Source: Flavobacterium sp. (GTDB taxonomy: Bacteria; Bacteroidota; Bacteroidia; Flavobacteriales; Flavobacteriaceae). Taken from it: a stretch of 64,000 nt of DNA. The stretch covers positions 124,001 to 188,000 of the forward strand of contig NZ_JAIXUB010000009.1 of NCBI RefSeq assembly GCF_027484205.1, written 5' to 3'. This document shows positions 7,425 through 17,472 of this stretch, piece after piece. How positions within the stretch are numbered: the stretch's first letter is position 1; the number at the start of each line of letters is the position of its first letter. A program made the translations under genes and the position numbers. The notes beneath the pieces were generated by a model that saw nothing but the letters and a program-made list of their open reading frames with translations, was not told where the DNA came from and ran no database searches.

Positions 7425-9461
7425 TTGAAAAAAATATTTCTTTTTTTATTTTTTATTTCAATTTTAGGGTGTAAAAAACACAATAACTATGCAGATAATC
7501 AAACTGTAGAAAAAATCGATTTTTTTCTTAAGAATACTTCAAATAACAAATATTCCGAAAAGGAACAGTTAATATACAATGACAAAGCTTTAGAATTATT
7601 AATGAATATAGAAAATTCAGCTTTTAAAAGAAAAAGCATGGATTTAGTAATTGATAATTATTTTTTTTTAAATCAGTGGGAAAAGTATAACAAAATTTCT
7701 AGAGAACTACTGGAGATTTCCAAGTCTGCTAATGACACTAATTACATAGCTAAAGCTATGAGATATCAAGGTAATTATTACTATAAAAAAGAGGTACTGG
7801 ATAGTTCATTTTATTTCTACAACAAATCAGAATTTTTCTTCAAAAATATAAAAGATTATAACAACTATTCAATAGTACTACTTAAAAAAGGAATTGTTCA
7901 ACTTGAGTTAAATGATTTTTTCGGAGCTGATATTTCTTTAACAAAAGCATATAATATTCTAAAAAAAACTGATGATAATCAACGTATTTATGCAGCTTTA
8001 AATTCTTTAGGAACAGTTTCTAGTGAACTAAAAGAGTATGATAGAGCAATTTTATATTACAAAGATGCTTTGGAGATTGTAACAAATGCAAAATTAGAAA
8101 CTTCTGAACATCAAACTGCTAATTGTTACAATAACATAGGGTTGGTATATTTAGATTTAAAAAATTATGAAAAGGCTATTTTTTACTTTAAAAAAGCAAT
8201 ATCAGAAAAGAGATTAAAAGAGGAAAGTCCATTATTGTATTCTAGTGTAATTGATAATCTTGCTTATTCCAAACTAAAAAAAAATGATTATAAAAATATT
8301 GAAAAATTATTTTTCGAATCCCTTAAAATAAGAGATAGCTTAAATTATTCAAGTTATAAAATATTGACTTATATTCATTTGTCTGAATATTTTTATAAGA
8401 TAAATGATATAATTAAAGCAAAAAAATATTCATTTAATGCTATAGAAACTGCTAAAATATCTAAGCTACCTTATTATTCAATTGCTGCACTTAAACAGGC
8501 ATCTATTGTTGATAAAGAAAATTCTTCTAAATATTCTGAGGATTATGTAAGAATTACTGATAGTCTTCAAATTGTAGAGAGAAATTCGAAAGATCGTCTT
8601 GCTCGAATTCAATTAGAAACAGACGAACTTAAGAAACAAAATTTAGTTCTAGAAGAAAGAAATCGTGATGTTTTAAACTTTCTTTTTGGTACAATACTAT
8701 TTGTAGGTTTCTTATATTATATGAGAGTGCAACGTTCTAAAGAGCGAGAATTAGCTTTAAAACAAGCACATCAAAAAGCTAACGAAGAAATTTATCGTTT
8801 AATTATTTCGCATCAAAATCAGCTTGAAGAAGGAAGAGATTTAGAGAAAAAACGATTATCTAAGGAACTTCACGATGGTGTTTTAGGAAGACTTTTTGGC
8901 TTACGTCTTAATCTTGATGGCTTGAATAGTTTTGATGATGCAGATGCAAAACAACAACGATTAGAATACCTAAATGAGCTTCAAATTATTGAACAAGATT
9001 TAAGAGAGATATCGCATGAATTGAGTCGTGAAAATTTAGTTCTAATCAATAATTTTGTTGCCATTTTAAATCGATTGGTTGAAGAACAAGCCAAAGTAAA
9101 TACTGCCAAAATAAAAATGATTATTGCTGATGATATTCAATGGGATAAGGTTTCTAATATCATAAAAATTAATTTATACCGAATTCTACAAGAGGCATTA
9201 CAAAATATTAATAAACACGCTCAAGCTAAAAATATTTCAATACATTTTAGAACTGACAAGAAAGAAAATCTTCTTTTTGATATTGAAGATGATGGTATTG
9301 GTTATGATACAACAGACAAGAAAAAGAAAGGAATTGGGACAAAAAATATTGTTGAACGAACACAACAATGTAATGGATTTATAGATATTAAGTCTGAAGT
9401 TGGTGTGGGTTCAAAAATAATTATTACCTTTCCAGTCGATAGTAAAACCATTAAAATATAG
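7425..9461 (+). CDS. TPR-containing lipoprotein sensor histidine kinase (HisKA_3 type)
   Basis: 678 residues. The N-terminus MKKIFLFLFFISILGC is a lipoprotein signal. Residues about 30-400 are helical tetratricopeptide repeats in the periplasm (for example ALNSLGTVSSELKEYDRAIL, CYNNIGLVYLDLKNYEKAI), then a coiled coil, one membrane helix (about 421-437, VLNFLFGTILFVGFLYY), a HisKA_3 domain with His483 in KELHDGVLGRLFGLRL, and an HATPase domain (ALQNINKHAQ; DDGIGYD; GIGTKNIVERT). This is the NarL/DesK-like kinase class common in Bacteroidetes. The start is TTG 7425; an in-frame stop just upstream excludes an ATG. It is 5 bases from the response regulator, so the two form a cognate pair. Confidence 0.9.
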   Translation: MKKIFLFLFFISILGCKKHNNYADNQTVEKIDFFLKNTSNNKYSEKEQLIYNDKALELLMNIENSAFKRKSMDLVIDNYFFLNQWEKYNKISRELLEISKSANDTNYIAKAMRYQGNYYYKKEVLDSSFYFYNKSEFFFKNIKDYNNYSIVLLKKGIVQLELNDFFGADISLTKAYNILKKTDDNQRIYAALNSLGTVSSELKEYDRAILYYKDALEIVTNAKLETSEHQTANCYNNIGLVYLDLKNYEKAIFYFKKAISEKRLKEESPLLYSSVIDNLAYSKLKKNDYKNIEKLFFESLKIRDSLNYSSYKILTYIHLSEYFYKINDIIKAKKYSFNAIETAKISKLPYYSIAALKQASIVDKENSSKYSEDYVRITDSLQIVERNSKDRLARIQLETDELKKQNLVLEERNRDVLNFLFGTILFVGFLYYMRVQRSKERELALKQAHQKANEEIYRLIISHQNQLEEGRDLEKKRLSKELHDGVLGRLFGLRLNLDGLNSFDDADAKQQRLEYLNELQIIEQDLREISHELSRENLVLINNFVAILNRLVEEQAKVNTAKIKMIIADDIQWDKVSNIIKINLYRILQEALQNINKHAQAKNISIHFRTDKKENLLFDIEDDGIGYDTTDKKKKGIGTKNIVERTQQCNGFIDIKSEVGVGSKIIITFPVDSKTIKI

Positions 9462-9466
9462 TTAAT

Positions 9467-10141
9467 ATGCCCCAAAATATTAATGTTTTGATTGTTGATG
9501 ACCATCCTTTTATCATTCAAGGATATCAAAATGTCATTACAAGATTTCCAAACAAAAAATATGAATTTACGATAACCAAAGCAAGTGATTGTAAGTCAGG
9601 TTATGAAACAATACTTAATCAAAATAATCAAAAATTTGATATTGCTTTTTTAGATATTAGTATGCCTGTTTATGAAGAAAAGAATATTCAAACAGGTGAA
9701 GATTTAGCAAAAATCCTAAAAGAAATTTCTCCAGATTGTAAAATTGTTCTTTTAACGATGCATTCGGAGCGTTTGAAAGTTGAAAAAATAATTGAAGAAA
9801 TAAATCCTATTGGACTTGTAATAAAAAATGATTTAACTTTTGATAATATGCTTTTAGCTATTGATACAATTTTAAAAGATGAAAGGTATTATAGCGAATC
9901 AGTGATTAAGTTCTTAAATAATTTGCAAAAAGAGAAAGTCTATGTTGATGTGTTTGATAGACAAATTTTACACTTTTTAAGTAAAGGAATTAAGGCAGAT
10001 GACGTTGCTCTTTATATACCACTTTCATCAAGTTCTGTTAGAAATAGAATTGAAAACATGAAAGAATTGATAGGCAAGAAAGGATGTAAAAATGATGAGC
10101 TAATTAATGAAGCTAAAGAGAATGGAATGATGTTAAAATAA
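9467..10141 (+). CDS. Response regulator, receiver plus LuxR-like HTH
   Basis: 224 residues. The receiver (about 5-140) has the acidic pair in LIVDDHPF, phosphoacceptor Asp63 in FLDISMP, Thr in LLTMHS and Lys in LVIKND. The C-terminal 70 residues (FDRQILHFLSKGIKADDVAL ... SSSSVRNRIENMKELI) look like a divergent LuxR/NarL-type helix-turn-helix. It starts 5 bases after the kinase and is its likely phosphorylation partner. The targets are unknown; the repeat peptide gene next door is the obvious candidate. It ends at a terminator shared with thiL. Confidence 0.88.
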   Translation: MPQNINVLIVDDHPFIIQGYQNVITRFPNKKYEFTITKASDCKSGYETILNQNNQKFDIAFLDISMPVYEEKNIQTGEDLAKILKEISPDCKIVLLTMHSERLKVEKIIEEINPIGLVIKNDLTFDNMLLAIDTILKDERYYSESVIKFLNNLQKEKVYVDVFDRQILHFLSKGIKADDVALYIPLSSSSVRNRIENMKELIGKKGCKNDELINEAKENGMMLK

Positions 10142-10151
10142 ATAATGTTAT

Positions 10152-10197
10152 AAAAAAAATGCCCCAAAGAGTTAGATACTATTTGGGGCATTTTTTT
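10152..10197. terminator. Bidirectional terminator between response regulator and thiL
   Basis: Stem ATGCCCCAAA / TTTGGGGCAT with a 13-base loop, A-run before and T-run after. It overlaps the last bases of thiL on the opposite strand. Confidence 0.88.
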
Positions 10198-11242
10198 ATT
10201 CTGATAAAGCATTCCAACCACGAGCTTTCAAAGGAATTTTAGTATTTGCTCTTGTAATTAAATGAATTCCTTCGCTTTCTTGAACCATATGACCAATTAC
10301 CGTGAAGTTTGGATTCGCTTTAATTTTATCAAAGTCTTCCATGGCAATAGTAAATAAGAGTTCATAGTCTTCACCACCATTTATTGCAACTGTAGTCGAA
10401 TCGATATTGAATTCCTCGCAAACATTTATAAATTGCGGATCAACAGGAATTTTTTCTTCATATAAATTACAACCAACAGCACTTTGTTTACAAATATGAA
10501 TAATTTCTGAAGATAAACCATCGGAAATGTCAATCATCGATGTAGGTTTTACATCAAGTTTTGCCAATAAATCTTTTATGTCATGACGAGCTTCAGGACG
10601 AAGTTGTCTTTCAATTAAATAAGTGTATGCATCTAAATCAGGTTGGTTATTTGGATTTACTTGAAATACTTGCTTTTCCCTTTCAAGAACTTGTAAACCC
10701 ATATATGCAGAACCTAAATCGCCTGATACAACTAATAAATTACCTTGTTTAGCACCATTTCTATACACAATCTCATTTTCGTTTGCTTCGCCTAATGCGG
10801 TTATAGAAATTATTAACCCTTTTTGTGATGAGGTTGTATCACCACCAATTACATCAATATTATAGAATTTTGACGCTAACGTTATTCCATCAAATAATTC
10901 TTCAAGTGCTTCAAGTGGAAATCTATTTGATACTGCTACAGAAACTGTAATCTGAGTTGGTTTGGCGTTCATAGCACAAATATCCGATACATTTACTACA
11001 ACAGCTTTATATCCTAAATGACGTAAAGGCATGTATGACAAATCAAAATGCACACCTTCAATCAATAAATCTGTTGAAACCACAATTTTTTTATCTCTAA
11101 AATCTAAAACAGCAGCATCATCTCCAATACTTTTTATTGTTGATTGTTGTTTAACATCAAAGTTTTTGGTTAAATGTTCTATCAAACCAAATTCTCCAAG
11201 TTGTGATAATGAGGTGCGTTGCGGATTTTTATCTTCTATCAT
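10196..11242 (-). CDS. thiL: Thiamine-monophosphate kinase
   Basis: Phosphorylates thiamine monophosphate to the cofactor thiamine pyrophosphate using ATP. The 348-residue protein has the PurM/AIRS-like fold: LGEFGLIEHL at the N-terminus, GDDAAVLDF (nucleotide/metal site), STDLLIEGVHFDLSY, NVSDICAMNAKP, GGDTTSS, and late MIDISDGLSSEI and GGEDYELLF blocks, all standard for ThiL. I start at ATG 11242-11240 (MIEDKNPQ); the longer frame to 11272 would run into a -7 element. No other thiamine genes are adjacent. Confidence 0.95.
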   Translation of the reverse strand: MIEDKNPQRTSLSQLGEFGLIEHLTKNFDVKQQSTIKSIGDDAAVLDFRDKKIVVSTDLLIEGVHFDLSYMPLRHLGYKAVVVNVSDICAMNAKPTQITVSVAVSNRFPLEALEELFDGITLASKFYNIDVIGGDTTSSQKGLIISITALGEANENEIVYRNGAKQGNLLVVSGDLGSAYMGLQVLEREKQVFQVNPNNQPDLDAYTYLIERQLRPEARHDIKDLLAKLDVKPTSMIDISDGLSSEIIHICKQSAVGCNLYEEKIPVDPQFINVCEEFNIDSTTVAINGGEDYELLFTIAMEDFDKIKANPNFTVIGHMVQESEGIHLITRANTKIPLKARGWNALSE

Positions 11243-11261
11243 CTTTTTAAATTTTAAAATG

Positions 11262-11269
11262 CAAAGGTA
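11262..11269 (-). promoter_or_regulatory. Candidate -7 element of thiL
   Basis: TACCTTTG on the minus strand, 19 bases upstream of the chosen ATG. It lies inside the longer reading frame, which argues against the upstream start. Confidence 0.5.
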
Positions 11270-11306
11270 CAAAGTAGATATCTTGCTTAACTATGTTTTA
11301 TAAATT

Positions 11307-11340
11307 AAAAAACCATCAAAAATATTTTTTGATGGTTTTT
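11307..11340 (-). terminator. Terminator of the nuo operon
   Basis: Stem AACCATCAAAAA / TTTTTGATGGTT just downstream of the nuoN stop, with T-tract on the minus strand. Confidence 0.85.
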
Positions 11341-11361
11341 ATGAATTGAATTAATAATTAT

Positions 11362-12741
11362 TTATTTCAATAAATTAGTGACTAATGATGGATATAAACC
11401 GATAATAATATTTAATGTTATTGATACAACTGCAACTGCATAGTATACAAATGGAGTAGATTGTTTCTCTTCAGTAGTTTCTTCGGTGTACATTGCTATT
11501 ATTAATTTGAAATAATATCCTACACTTATAATTGAATTAATTACACCAGCAATCACTACTATTAAATATTCTGCTTTAATGGTTTGTGTAAACAACATTA
11601 ACTTGGCAAAAAATCCTGAAAATATTGGAATTCCTGCCATTGATAATAAAGAAGCAGTCAGAATTCCGGCAAGTAATGGATTGCTTTTCCCAAGTCCATT
11701 AAAGTTTATAATGTCTTCATTATCCTTATCTTTTGTAACATAAATAATTACAGCAAAAGCTGCCATTCCGGCTAAAGCATATGCAGATGTATAATACAAT
11801 AGTGTTGATGCAGCTGTGGATAAACTTAATAAAGCCATTAACATAAATCCTGCATGAGAAATTCCTGAAAAGGCTAACATTCTTTTTACATTTTTCTGAC
11901 GTAAAGCCATAATATTTCCTACAGTCATCGAAGCTATAGAAATGATTACGATAATAATTTCAAAATTATAAGTCAATCCAACAGTCAATCCGCTTAAAAG
12001 TTTGTAAAGTGTTGCCATTGCTACAACTTTAGCTAAACTGCTCATTAGAGCGGTTGTTAATGCGGGTGAACCTTCATAAACATCTGGTGCCCAAAAATGA
12101 AAAGGAACAGCTGCGATTTTGAATAACATTCCTATAATCATTAATGTAATTCCTATTGGAAACCAAATTGGTAATCCTGCACCTTGAGATAGTTCATAAA
12201 TTTCTCTAATGTCAAAATAGCCAGTTGCTCCATATATTAGACAAATTCCAAACAGTATAATTCCTGAGGCAAAAGAACCCATCAAGAAGTATTTCATTCC
12301 TGCTTCATTACTCTTAATATCTAATCTTTTACTGGCTGCAAGAATATATAAAGCAATTGATAAGACTTCAATACCTAGAAAGAACATGGCTAAATTTACA
12401 AATGAAACCATTGCAACTGCACCAGAAAGCAAGAAAATTTTAATTGAAATAAAATCTGAAATTTGACCTTGATGTTCTTTATAAACATCGCTACTTAAAG
12501 CAATTAAAAATATTGTTAATACGATAAATAAAGAGGAAAAAGCAGTTGAAAATTTATCAGCTATAACCATTGATGTGAATTGATCGTTGAAAGAAGGATC
12601 AATTGACCAAAGATTTAGTGTAAGTCCAAGAATGGCTAATAAACCAACAATTGTTACAGGAACAAGCGCTTTTCTTATATTAAAGATTTCAGCTATAAGC
12701 GAAAAAACACCGAGTGCTGCTATTGCTATTATTGTTTGCAT
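11362..12741 (-). CDS. nuoN: NADH-quinone oxidoreductase subunit N
   Basis: 459 residues, almost entirely transmembrane (about 14 helices). It is one of the three antiporter-like proton-pumping subunits of respiratory complex I in the inner membrane. The proton-antiporter core is visible: MKYFLMGSFASGIILFGICL, KIAAVPFHFWAPDVYEGSP (the conserved Lys and H/W block) and RQKNVKRMLAFSGISHAGF. Length is usual for bacterial NuoN. It is the last gene of the operon, 14 bases after nuoM, and is followed by a terminator. Confidence 0.95.
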   Translation of the reverse strand: MQTIIAIAALGVFSLIAEIFNIRKALVPVTIVGLLAILGLTLNLWSIDPSFNDQFTSMVIADKFSTAFSSLFIVLTIFLIALSSDVYKEHQGQISDFISIKIFLLSGAVAMVSFVNLAMFFLGIEVLSIALYILAASKRLDIKSNEAGMKYFLMGSFASGIILFGICLIYGATGYFDIREIYELSQGAGLPIWFPIGITLMIIGMLFKIAAVPFHFWAPDVYEGSPALTTALMSSLAKVVAMATLYKLLSGLTVGLTYNFEIIIVIISIASMTVGNIMALRQKNVKRMLAFSGISHAGFMLMALLSLSTAASTLLYYTSAYALAGMAAFAVIIYVTKDKDNEDIINFNGLGKSNPLLAGILTASLLSMAGIPIFSGFFAKLMLFTQTIKAEYLIVVIAGVINSIISVGYYFKLIIAMYTEETTEEKQSTPFVYYAVAVVSITLNIIIGLYPSLVTNLLK

Positions 12742-12755
12742 TGGTAGGTCTAAAT

Positions 12756-14192
12756 TTATCTGTTTATATAAATTAAAATTTCTTTTATTGCTGGTGTAAC
12801 CAAATCACTAATTGGTTTTGGATACAATCCGAAGAATAATAAAAATCCTATTATTATTACTAATGTAATTGACTCGTTAATAGTAACATCAGCAAAAACT
12901 TTTGTATTAGTTTCTCCTAACATAACATTTTGAAACATTTTCAACATATAGTAAGCACCAAGAATAATTGTTGTTCCGCCAAGAATAGCAAACCAATAAT
13001 TTACTTGAGACAAACTGTATAAAACGGTAAACTCACCAACAAAGTTAAAAGTTCCAGGTAAAGCAACCGATGCTAAAACTAAAATCATAAATAGTGAAGT
13101 GAATTTAGGAGATTGTGAACGAATTCCGCCCATTTCACTAATTTTTCTAGTCTCAAATCGTCTGTTGATAATTTCTGCTGCGAAGAACAAACCAACTATC
13201 ACAAATCCGTGAGCAATCATTTGATAAACAGCACCATTTAATCCGTCAAGAGTTAATGTATAACAACCTGCAGCAATCAATCCAACGTGTGCAAGTGATG
13301 AATAAGCAAGCAGTTTCTTTAAATCTTTTTGGCGTAAAGCTACAATCGAACCATAAATTACACCAGCAATACTTAATCCTAAAAGAATTGGCATGTACGT
13401 TTTAGCCGCTAATGGAGCAATTGGAATTTGCCAACGGATAACACTGTATAATCCCATTTTAAGCATGATTCCCGATAGAAGCATTGTCCCAACAGTTGGT
13501 GCTTTTTGATAGACTTTTGCTTGCCAAGTATGAAAAGGAATTATTGGAATTTTGATTGCATATGCTAAAAAGAAAGCAAAGAATATCCAAAACTGTTCTG
13601 TTTCAGAAAGAGATAATTGATTGAAGTTTCCAAGAAGAAAGTTTCCTGATTTTTGATATAAATAGGCAAAAGCAGCTAACATAAATAAAGAACCTGCTAG
13701 TGTATAAATAAAGAACTTTACAACCGCTTTCTTGCGTTCTTCAGCATCACCATTACCCCAAATTAATGCTATAAAATAAATTGGAATTAATGAAAGTTCC
13801 CAAAATACATAATATAGTAACCCGTCAACTGCTAAGAAAGTTCCGGTCATTGCAAAAGCCATAAACAAAACTAAAGCATAAAAACTTTTAGAGTTGGAGT
13901 ATGAATTTCCAAATGACGAAAAAATAATCAACGGTGTTAGAGATGTAGTAAGTAAGACCATAGCCAATGAAAGTCCATCGGCTTTAAAAGCAAGATAAAT
14001 AGTTGGATTTTGCATCCAATTTCCTAAAAATCCAATATCTGAACCATTATAATATTGATTCAAAAGATAAACTGAAAATCCAAATGTTGCTAAACTAAAT
14101 AGCAAAGCAACTTTAGAGGCAAGTTTGTTTCCTGATAAGTAAGTTGCAATTGCTCCAACTAAAAGCAATATTAATAGAGTAGTTACATTCAT
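12756..14192 (-). CDS. nuoM: NADH-quinone oxidoreductase subunit M
   Basis: 478 residues; antiporter-like membrane subunit of complex I. Conserved features include YYVFWELSLIPIYFIALIWG (essential Glu region), KIPIIPFHTWQAKVYQKAPT and RQKDLKKLLAYSSLAHVG. The longest frame starts at 14237, but that extension lies inside nuoL. ATG 14192-14190 overlaps the nuoL stop by one base (TAATG), typical of translational coupling, and gives the normal N-terminus MNVTTLLIL. Confidence 0.95.
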   Translation of the reverse strand: MNVTTLLILLLVGAIATYLSGNKLASKVALLFSLATFGFSVYLLNQYYNGSDIGFLGNWMQNPTIYLAFKADGLSLAMVLLTTSLTPLIIFSSFGNSYSNSKSFYALVLFMAFAMTGTFLAVDGLLYYVFWELSLIPIYFIALIWGNGDAEERKKAVVKFFIYTLAGSLFMLAAFAYLYQKSGNFLLGNFNQLSLSETEQFWIFFAFFLAYAIKIPIIPFHTWQAKVYQKAPTVGTMLLSGIMLKMGLYSVIRWQIPIAPLAAKTYMPILLGLSIAGVIYGSIVALRQKDLKKLLAYSSLAHVGLIAAGCYTLTLDGLNGAVYQMIAHGFVIVGLFFAAEIINRRFETRKISEMGGIRSQSPKFTSLFMILVLASVALPGTFNFVGEFTVLYSLSQVNYWFAILGGTTIILGAYYMLKMFQNVMLGETNTKVFADVTINESITLVIIIGFLLFFGLYPKPISDLVTPAIKEILIYINR

Positions 14193-16078
14193 TATGCAAT
14201 TTTTTGAGCTAAAAATAAATAAATAATTATGGCACAAACACCAATTACAAAGGCAAATAAATATAATCCAATACTTCCTGATTGAACTTTTTTACCTTGT
14301 TTTCCAATTCCATTTGCTACTGAACCAAAACCGTAAACTAATTTACCTAATGCTGGTTCAAGTGTTTCTCTAAAGAAATTAGATAATCCGTTTAATGGTT
14401 TTACAATTAAAAAAATGTAAAATTCATCAACATAATATTTATTATACAAAGTTTTTGAAAAACCTGTTATTTCATTGTCAGATTTTGGAACAAATGCTTG
14501 TTTGATATATTTTGAATAAGCTAAACCAATTCCTATTAAACCTCCAACAACAGCAATTGCCATTAAAGAGTATTCTGTGGTTCCAAAATGATGTTCTTCA
14601 TGTTTGTTGGCTAAAATTGGCTCCAAATAATGATTCAACCAACTATTACCTGGTAAGCTAATTAATCCACCAACTATAGATAAAATTCCTAATACAATTA
14701 ATGGGAATGTCAACAATGATGGGCTTTCGTGTAAATGATGTTTTTGTTCTTCAGTTCCTCTAAAATCTTTAAAAAAGGTTAGATAAATCAATCGGAACAT
14801 ATAAAATGCTGTCATTATTGAAGCAATTGAAGCAATAACCCAAAGAGGTTTATTGAAGTGAAAAGCAGTCATTAATATTTCATCTTTAGAGAAGAATCCT
14901 GAAAATGGTGGAATTCCGGAAATAGCTAAAGTTGCAATTAACATTGTTGCAAATGTTATTGGCATTATTTTTCTTAAACCTCCCATTTTTCTCATGTCTT
15001 GTTCATGATGCATAGCATGAATAACAGAACCAGAACCTAGGAACAAACAAGCTTTAAAGAACGCATGTGTAATTACGTGAAAAACGGCAACATTGTATGC
15101 GCCAAGTCCTAAAGCTAAAAACATTAAACCTAGTTGCGAAACAGTTGAGTAGGCAAGAACTTTTTTAATGTCGTTTTGAACTAATCCAATTGATGCAGCA
15201 ACTAAAGCAGTAACAGCTCCAATAATTGCAATAATATTAGAAATGAAAGGTGTTAAATCGAATAAAAAATTCATTCTTGTTATCATAAAAATCCCAGCAG
15301 TAACCATTGTAGCAGCATGAATTAATGCCGAAACTGGAGTTGGACCTGCCATGGCATCTGGTAACCATGTATAAAGTGGTAATTGCGCCGATTTTCCTGT
15401 TGCACCAATGAATAAACACAAAGTAGCTGCACTTAACCAAAAAACGTTTCCATTTTGAGTTCCGCCAAGAATTAATTCTTTTAATTCAGTAAAATCTGCA
15501 GTAGAAAATAATGAGGCAAGAATAAAAATTCCAATTAAGAAACCTAAATCTCCAATTCTGTTCATAATGAAAGCTTTTTTTGCAGCATCATTATAATCTT
15601 GATTTTTATACCAAAATCCAATAAGTAAATAGGAGCAAAGTCCAACACCTTCCCAACCAATGAACATAACTAATAAGTTACTTCCAACAACTAGCGTTAT
15701 CATGAAAAAGATGAACAAATTCAAATAAGCAAAAAACTTATGCATATTTTCATCATCATGCATATAACTTATAGAATACAAGTGAATTAATGATCCAATT
15801 CCTGTTACAAATAATAACCACAAAATAGATAATCGGTCTAACAAAACACCAAAATCAATTTTGAAGTTACTTACTGACATCCAATCAAATAATTTAATTG
15901 GCTCAGCAACTTCGTTTATTTGCATGAAAAAATAAACACTTATTACGAAAGATACCGTTACTGCAAGTGTACCCACAATACCTGAAATGTTTTTTCCTGC
16001 TTTTTTTCCAAAGAAAACATTAAATAGAAACCCTACAAATGGGGTTAATAACAATAGTAAAACTAAATTCTTCTCCAT
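14192..16078 (-). CDS. nuoL: NADH-quinone oxidoreductase subunit L
   Basis: 628 residues; the largest proton-pumping subunit of complex I. It carries SYLLIGFWYKNQDYNDAAKKAFIMNRIGD as the hallmark block (cited here by position, about 155-185), then QLPLYTWLPDAMAGPTPVSA and QNDIKKVLAYSTVSQLG. The C-terminus has the extra amphipathic region and a final membrane helix that form the lateral arm. It lies 6 bases downstream of nuoK and is coupled to nuoM. Confidence 0.96.
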   Translation of the reverse strand: MEKNLVLLLLLTPFVGFLFNVFFGKKAGKNISGIVGTLAVTVSFVISVYFFMQINEVAEPIKLFDWMSVSNFKIDFGVLLDRLSILWLLFVTGIGSLIHLYSISYMHDDENMHKFFAYLNLFIFFMITLVVGSNLLVMFIGWEGVGLCSYLLIGFWYKNQDYNDAAKKAFIMNRIGDLGFLIGIFILASLFSTADFTELKELILGGTQNGNVFWLSAATLCLFIGATGKSAQLPLYTWLPDAMAGPTPVSALIHAATMVTAGIFMITRMNFLFDLTPFISNIIAIIGAVTALVAASIGLVQNDIKKVLAYSTVSQLGLMFLALGLGAYNVAVFHVITHAFFKACLFLGSGSVIHAMHHEQDMRKMGGLRKIMPITFATMLIATLAISGIPPFSGFFSKDEILMTAFHFNKPLWVIASIASIMTAFYMFRLIYLTFFKDFRGTEEQKHHLHESPSLLTFPLIVLGILSIVGGLISLPGNSWLNHYLEPILANKHEEHHFGTTEYSLMAIAVVGGLIGIGLAYSKYIKQAFVPKSDNEITGFSKTLYNKYYVDEFYIFLIVKPLNGLSNFFRETLEPALGKLVYGFGSVANGIGKQGKKVQSGSIGLYLFAFVIGVCAIIIYLFLAQKIA

Positions 16079-16084
16079 TAGGGA

Positions 16085-16405
16085 TTATCCTTTTAAGTTT
16101 TTTAAATTAGCAATATCAATTGAACCTAAATTTCTGAAAATAGAAACTAGAATGGCTAAACCAACTGCAACTTCTGCTGCTGCAACTGCCATTGAAAAGA
16201 AAACGAATACTTGTCCTTCAGCATCTTGGTGATAAGTTGAAAAAGCAACAAACAAAAGGTTTACTGCATTCAGCATGATTTCAATTGACATAAAAACAAT
16301 GATAGCATTTCTTCTGTATAAAACACCGAAAACTCCAATGCAGAAAAGAAGGACAGAAAGAAAAATATAATTTTCTATACCTATATGATCTAAAATATTA
16401 TTCAT
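16085..16405 (-). CDS. nuoK: NADH-quinone oxidoreductase subunit K
   Basis: 106 residues with three membrane helices; a MrpC-like core subunit of the proton channel in complex I. The conserved Glu residues sit in [14 protein letters not shown] and [11 protein letters not shown]. Length is normal (about 100). It is separated from nuoJ by a single base. Confidence 0.95.
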   Translation of the reverse strand: MNNILDHIGIENYIFLSVLLFCIGVFGVLYRRNAIIVFMSIEIMLNAVNLLFVAFSTYHQDAEGQVFVFFSMAVAAAEVAVGLAILVSIFRNLGSIDIANLKNLKG

Positions 16406-16406
16406 C

Positions 16407-16913
16407 TTATTTTTTTTCTTTTTTAGATATTAATACTGTTCCAATCATAGCTACTAAAAGAAGTATTGAAGCAAACTCGAATGGCACCATATATTCGTTA
16501 AGCAAGACTTTACCTAACTTTTTAATTGATTGAAAATCTTCTCCTGTGGTATCATAATCACCTACAATTGTTTTCGAATTTACAAATACGGCTATTAAAA
16601 CAGCACTTAATAAACAAAAAACAACAATTGCTCCAAGTCTTGTAATTCTTGGTTTGTGAACTTCATCTTCTTTATTCAAATTCATCAACATGATGGTAAA
16701 TAAGAATAGAATCATAATGGCTCCAGAATAGACGATGATATGTACTATGGCTAAAAACTGAGCATTAAATAAGAAATAATGTCCTGCTATCGAAAAGAAA
16801 CAAAGTACTAAATAAATGGCACTATGAATTGGGTTTTTACTATAAATGGTCAAAAAAGCTGTTGCCAATGTTATAGCTGCTAAAACGTAAAATGTTATTA
16901 GTATTGGAGACAT
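16407..16913 (-). CDS. nuoJ: NADH-quinone oxidoreductase subunit J
   Basis: 168 residues, five predicted membrane helices. The signature [19 protein letters not shown] followed by [18 protein letters not shown] (the pi-bulge helix important for coupling) identifies it. It forms part of the E-channel with nuoH and nuoK and lies 2 bases after nuoI. Confidence 0.94.
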   Translation of the reverse strand: MSPILITFYVLAAITLATAFLTIYSKNPIHSAIYLVLCFFSIAGHYFLFNAQFLAIVHIIVYSGAIMILFLFTIMLMNLNKEDEVHKPRITRLGAIVVFCLLSAVLIAVFVNSKTIVGDYDTTGEDFQSIKKLGKVLLNEYMVPFEFASILLLVAMIGTVLISKKEKK

Positions 16914-16915
16914 AA

Positions 16916-17461
16916 TTAATTCAGTTTTTTAGTATTTGCTAAAGCCATTTCTAGCGGCATTACTAATTTATCTTTGCCGAAGATAAAATCTTCTCTGTCG
17001 TATTGTGCTGGAACTAATTCTTTTGAAATAGTTAAATAGATGGCATCTTTTGGACAAGCTTCTTCACATAAACCGCAGAAAATACAACGCAACATATTTA
17101 TTTCATAAATAGATGCATATTTTTCTTCTCTGTAAAGATGTTCTTCTCCTTTTTTACGCTCTTCAGCTTTCATGGTAATTGCTTCTGCTGGACATGATAG
17201 CGCACACAAACCACATGCTGTACAATTTTCTCTTCCTTGTTCATCACGTTTCAACATGTGTTTTCCTCTATAAACTGGGCTAAACTCACGTACTTGTTCT
17301 GGATAATGAATAGTTGCTTTCTTTTTGAAGAAGTGCTTGATAGTTATCCATAATCCTTTAAAAATTGCTATTAGATACATTCTTTCAAGAAAAGTCATTT
17401 CCTTATTAGAAACTTCTTTTTTCTTACCTGATAGCGATATACTTTGTATTGATGTTGACAT
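16916..17461 (-). CDS. nuoI: NADH-quinone oxidoreductase subunit I, 2x[4Fe-4S] ferredoxin-like
   Basis: 181 residues. Two cysteine clusters, CTACGLCALSCP and CIFCGLCEEACP, bind the N6a and N6b [4Fe-4S] centres that pass electrons from the peripheral arm to NuoB. The N-terminal extension (about 35 residues, MSTSIQSISLSGKKK) is variable in the family. It has a normal place between nuoH and nuoJ. Confidence 0.96.
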   Translation of the reverse strand: MSTSIQSISLSGKKKEVSNKEMTFLERMYLIAIFKGLWITIKHFFKKKATIHYPEQVREFSPVYRGKHMLKRDEQGRENCTACGLCALSCPAEAITMKAEERKKGEEHLYREEKYASIYEINMLRCIFCGLCEEACPKDAIYLTISKELVPAQYDREDFIFGKDKLVMPLEMALANTKKLN

Positions 17462-17472
17462 AATTTCTTTTC

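Noticed and set aside
15237..15440. Alternative-frame reading frames inside nuo, nrd, aspS and T9SS genes
   Set aside because: They lie fully within well-supported genes, have odd composition and no family likeness, so they are shadows.
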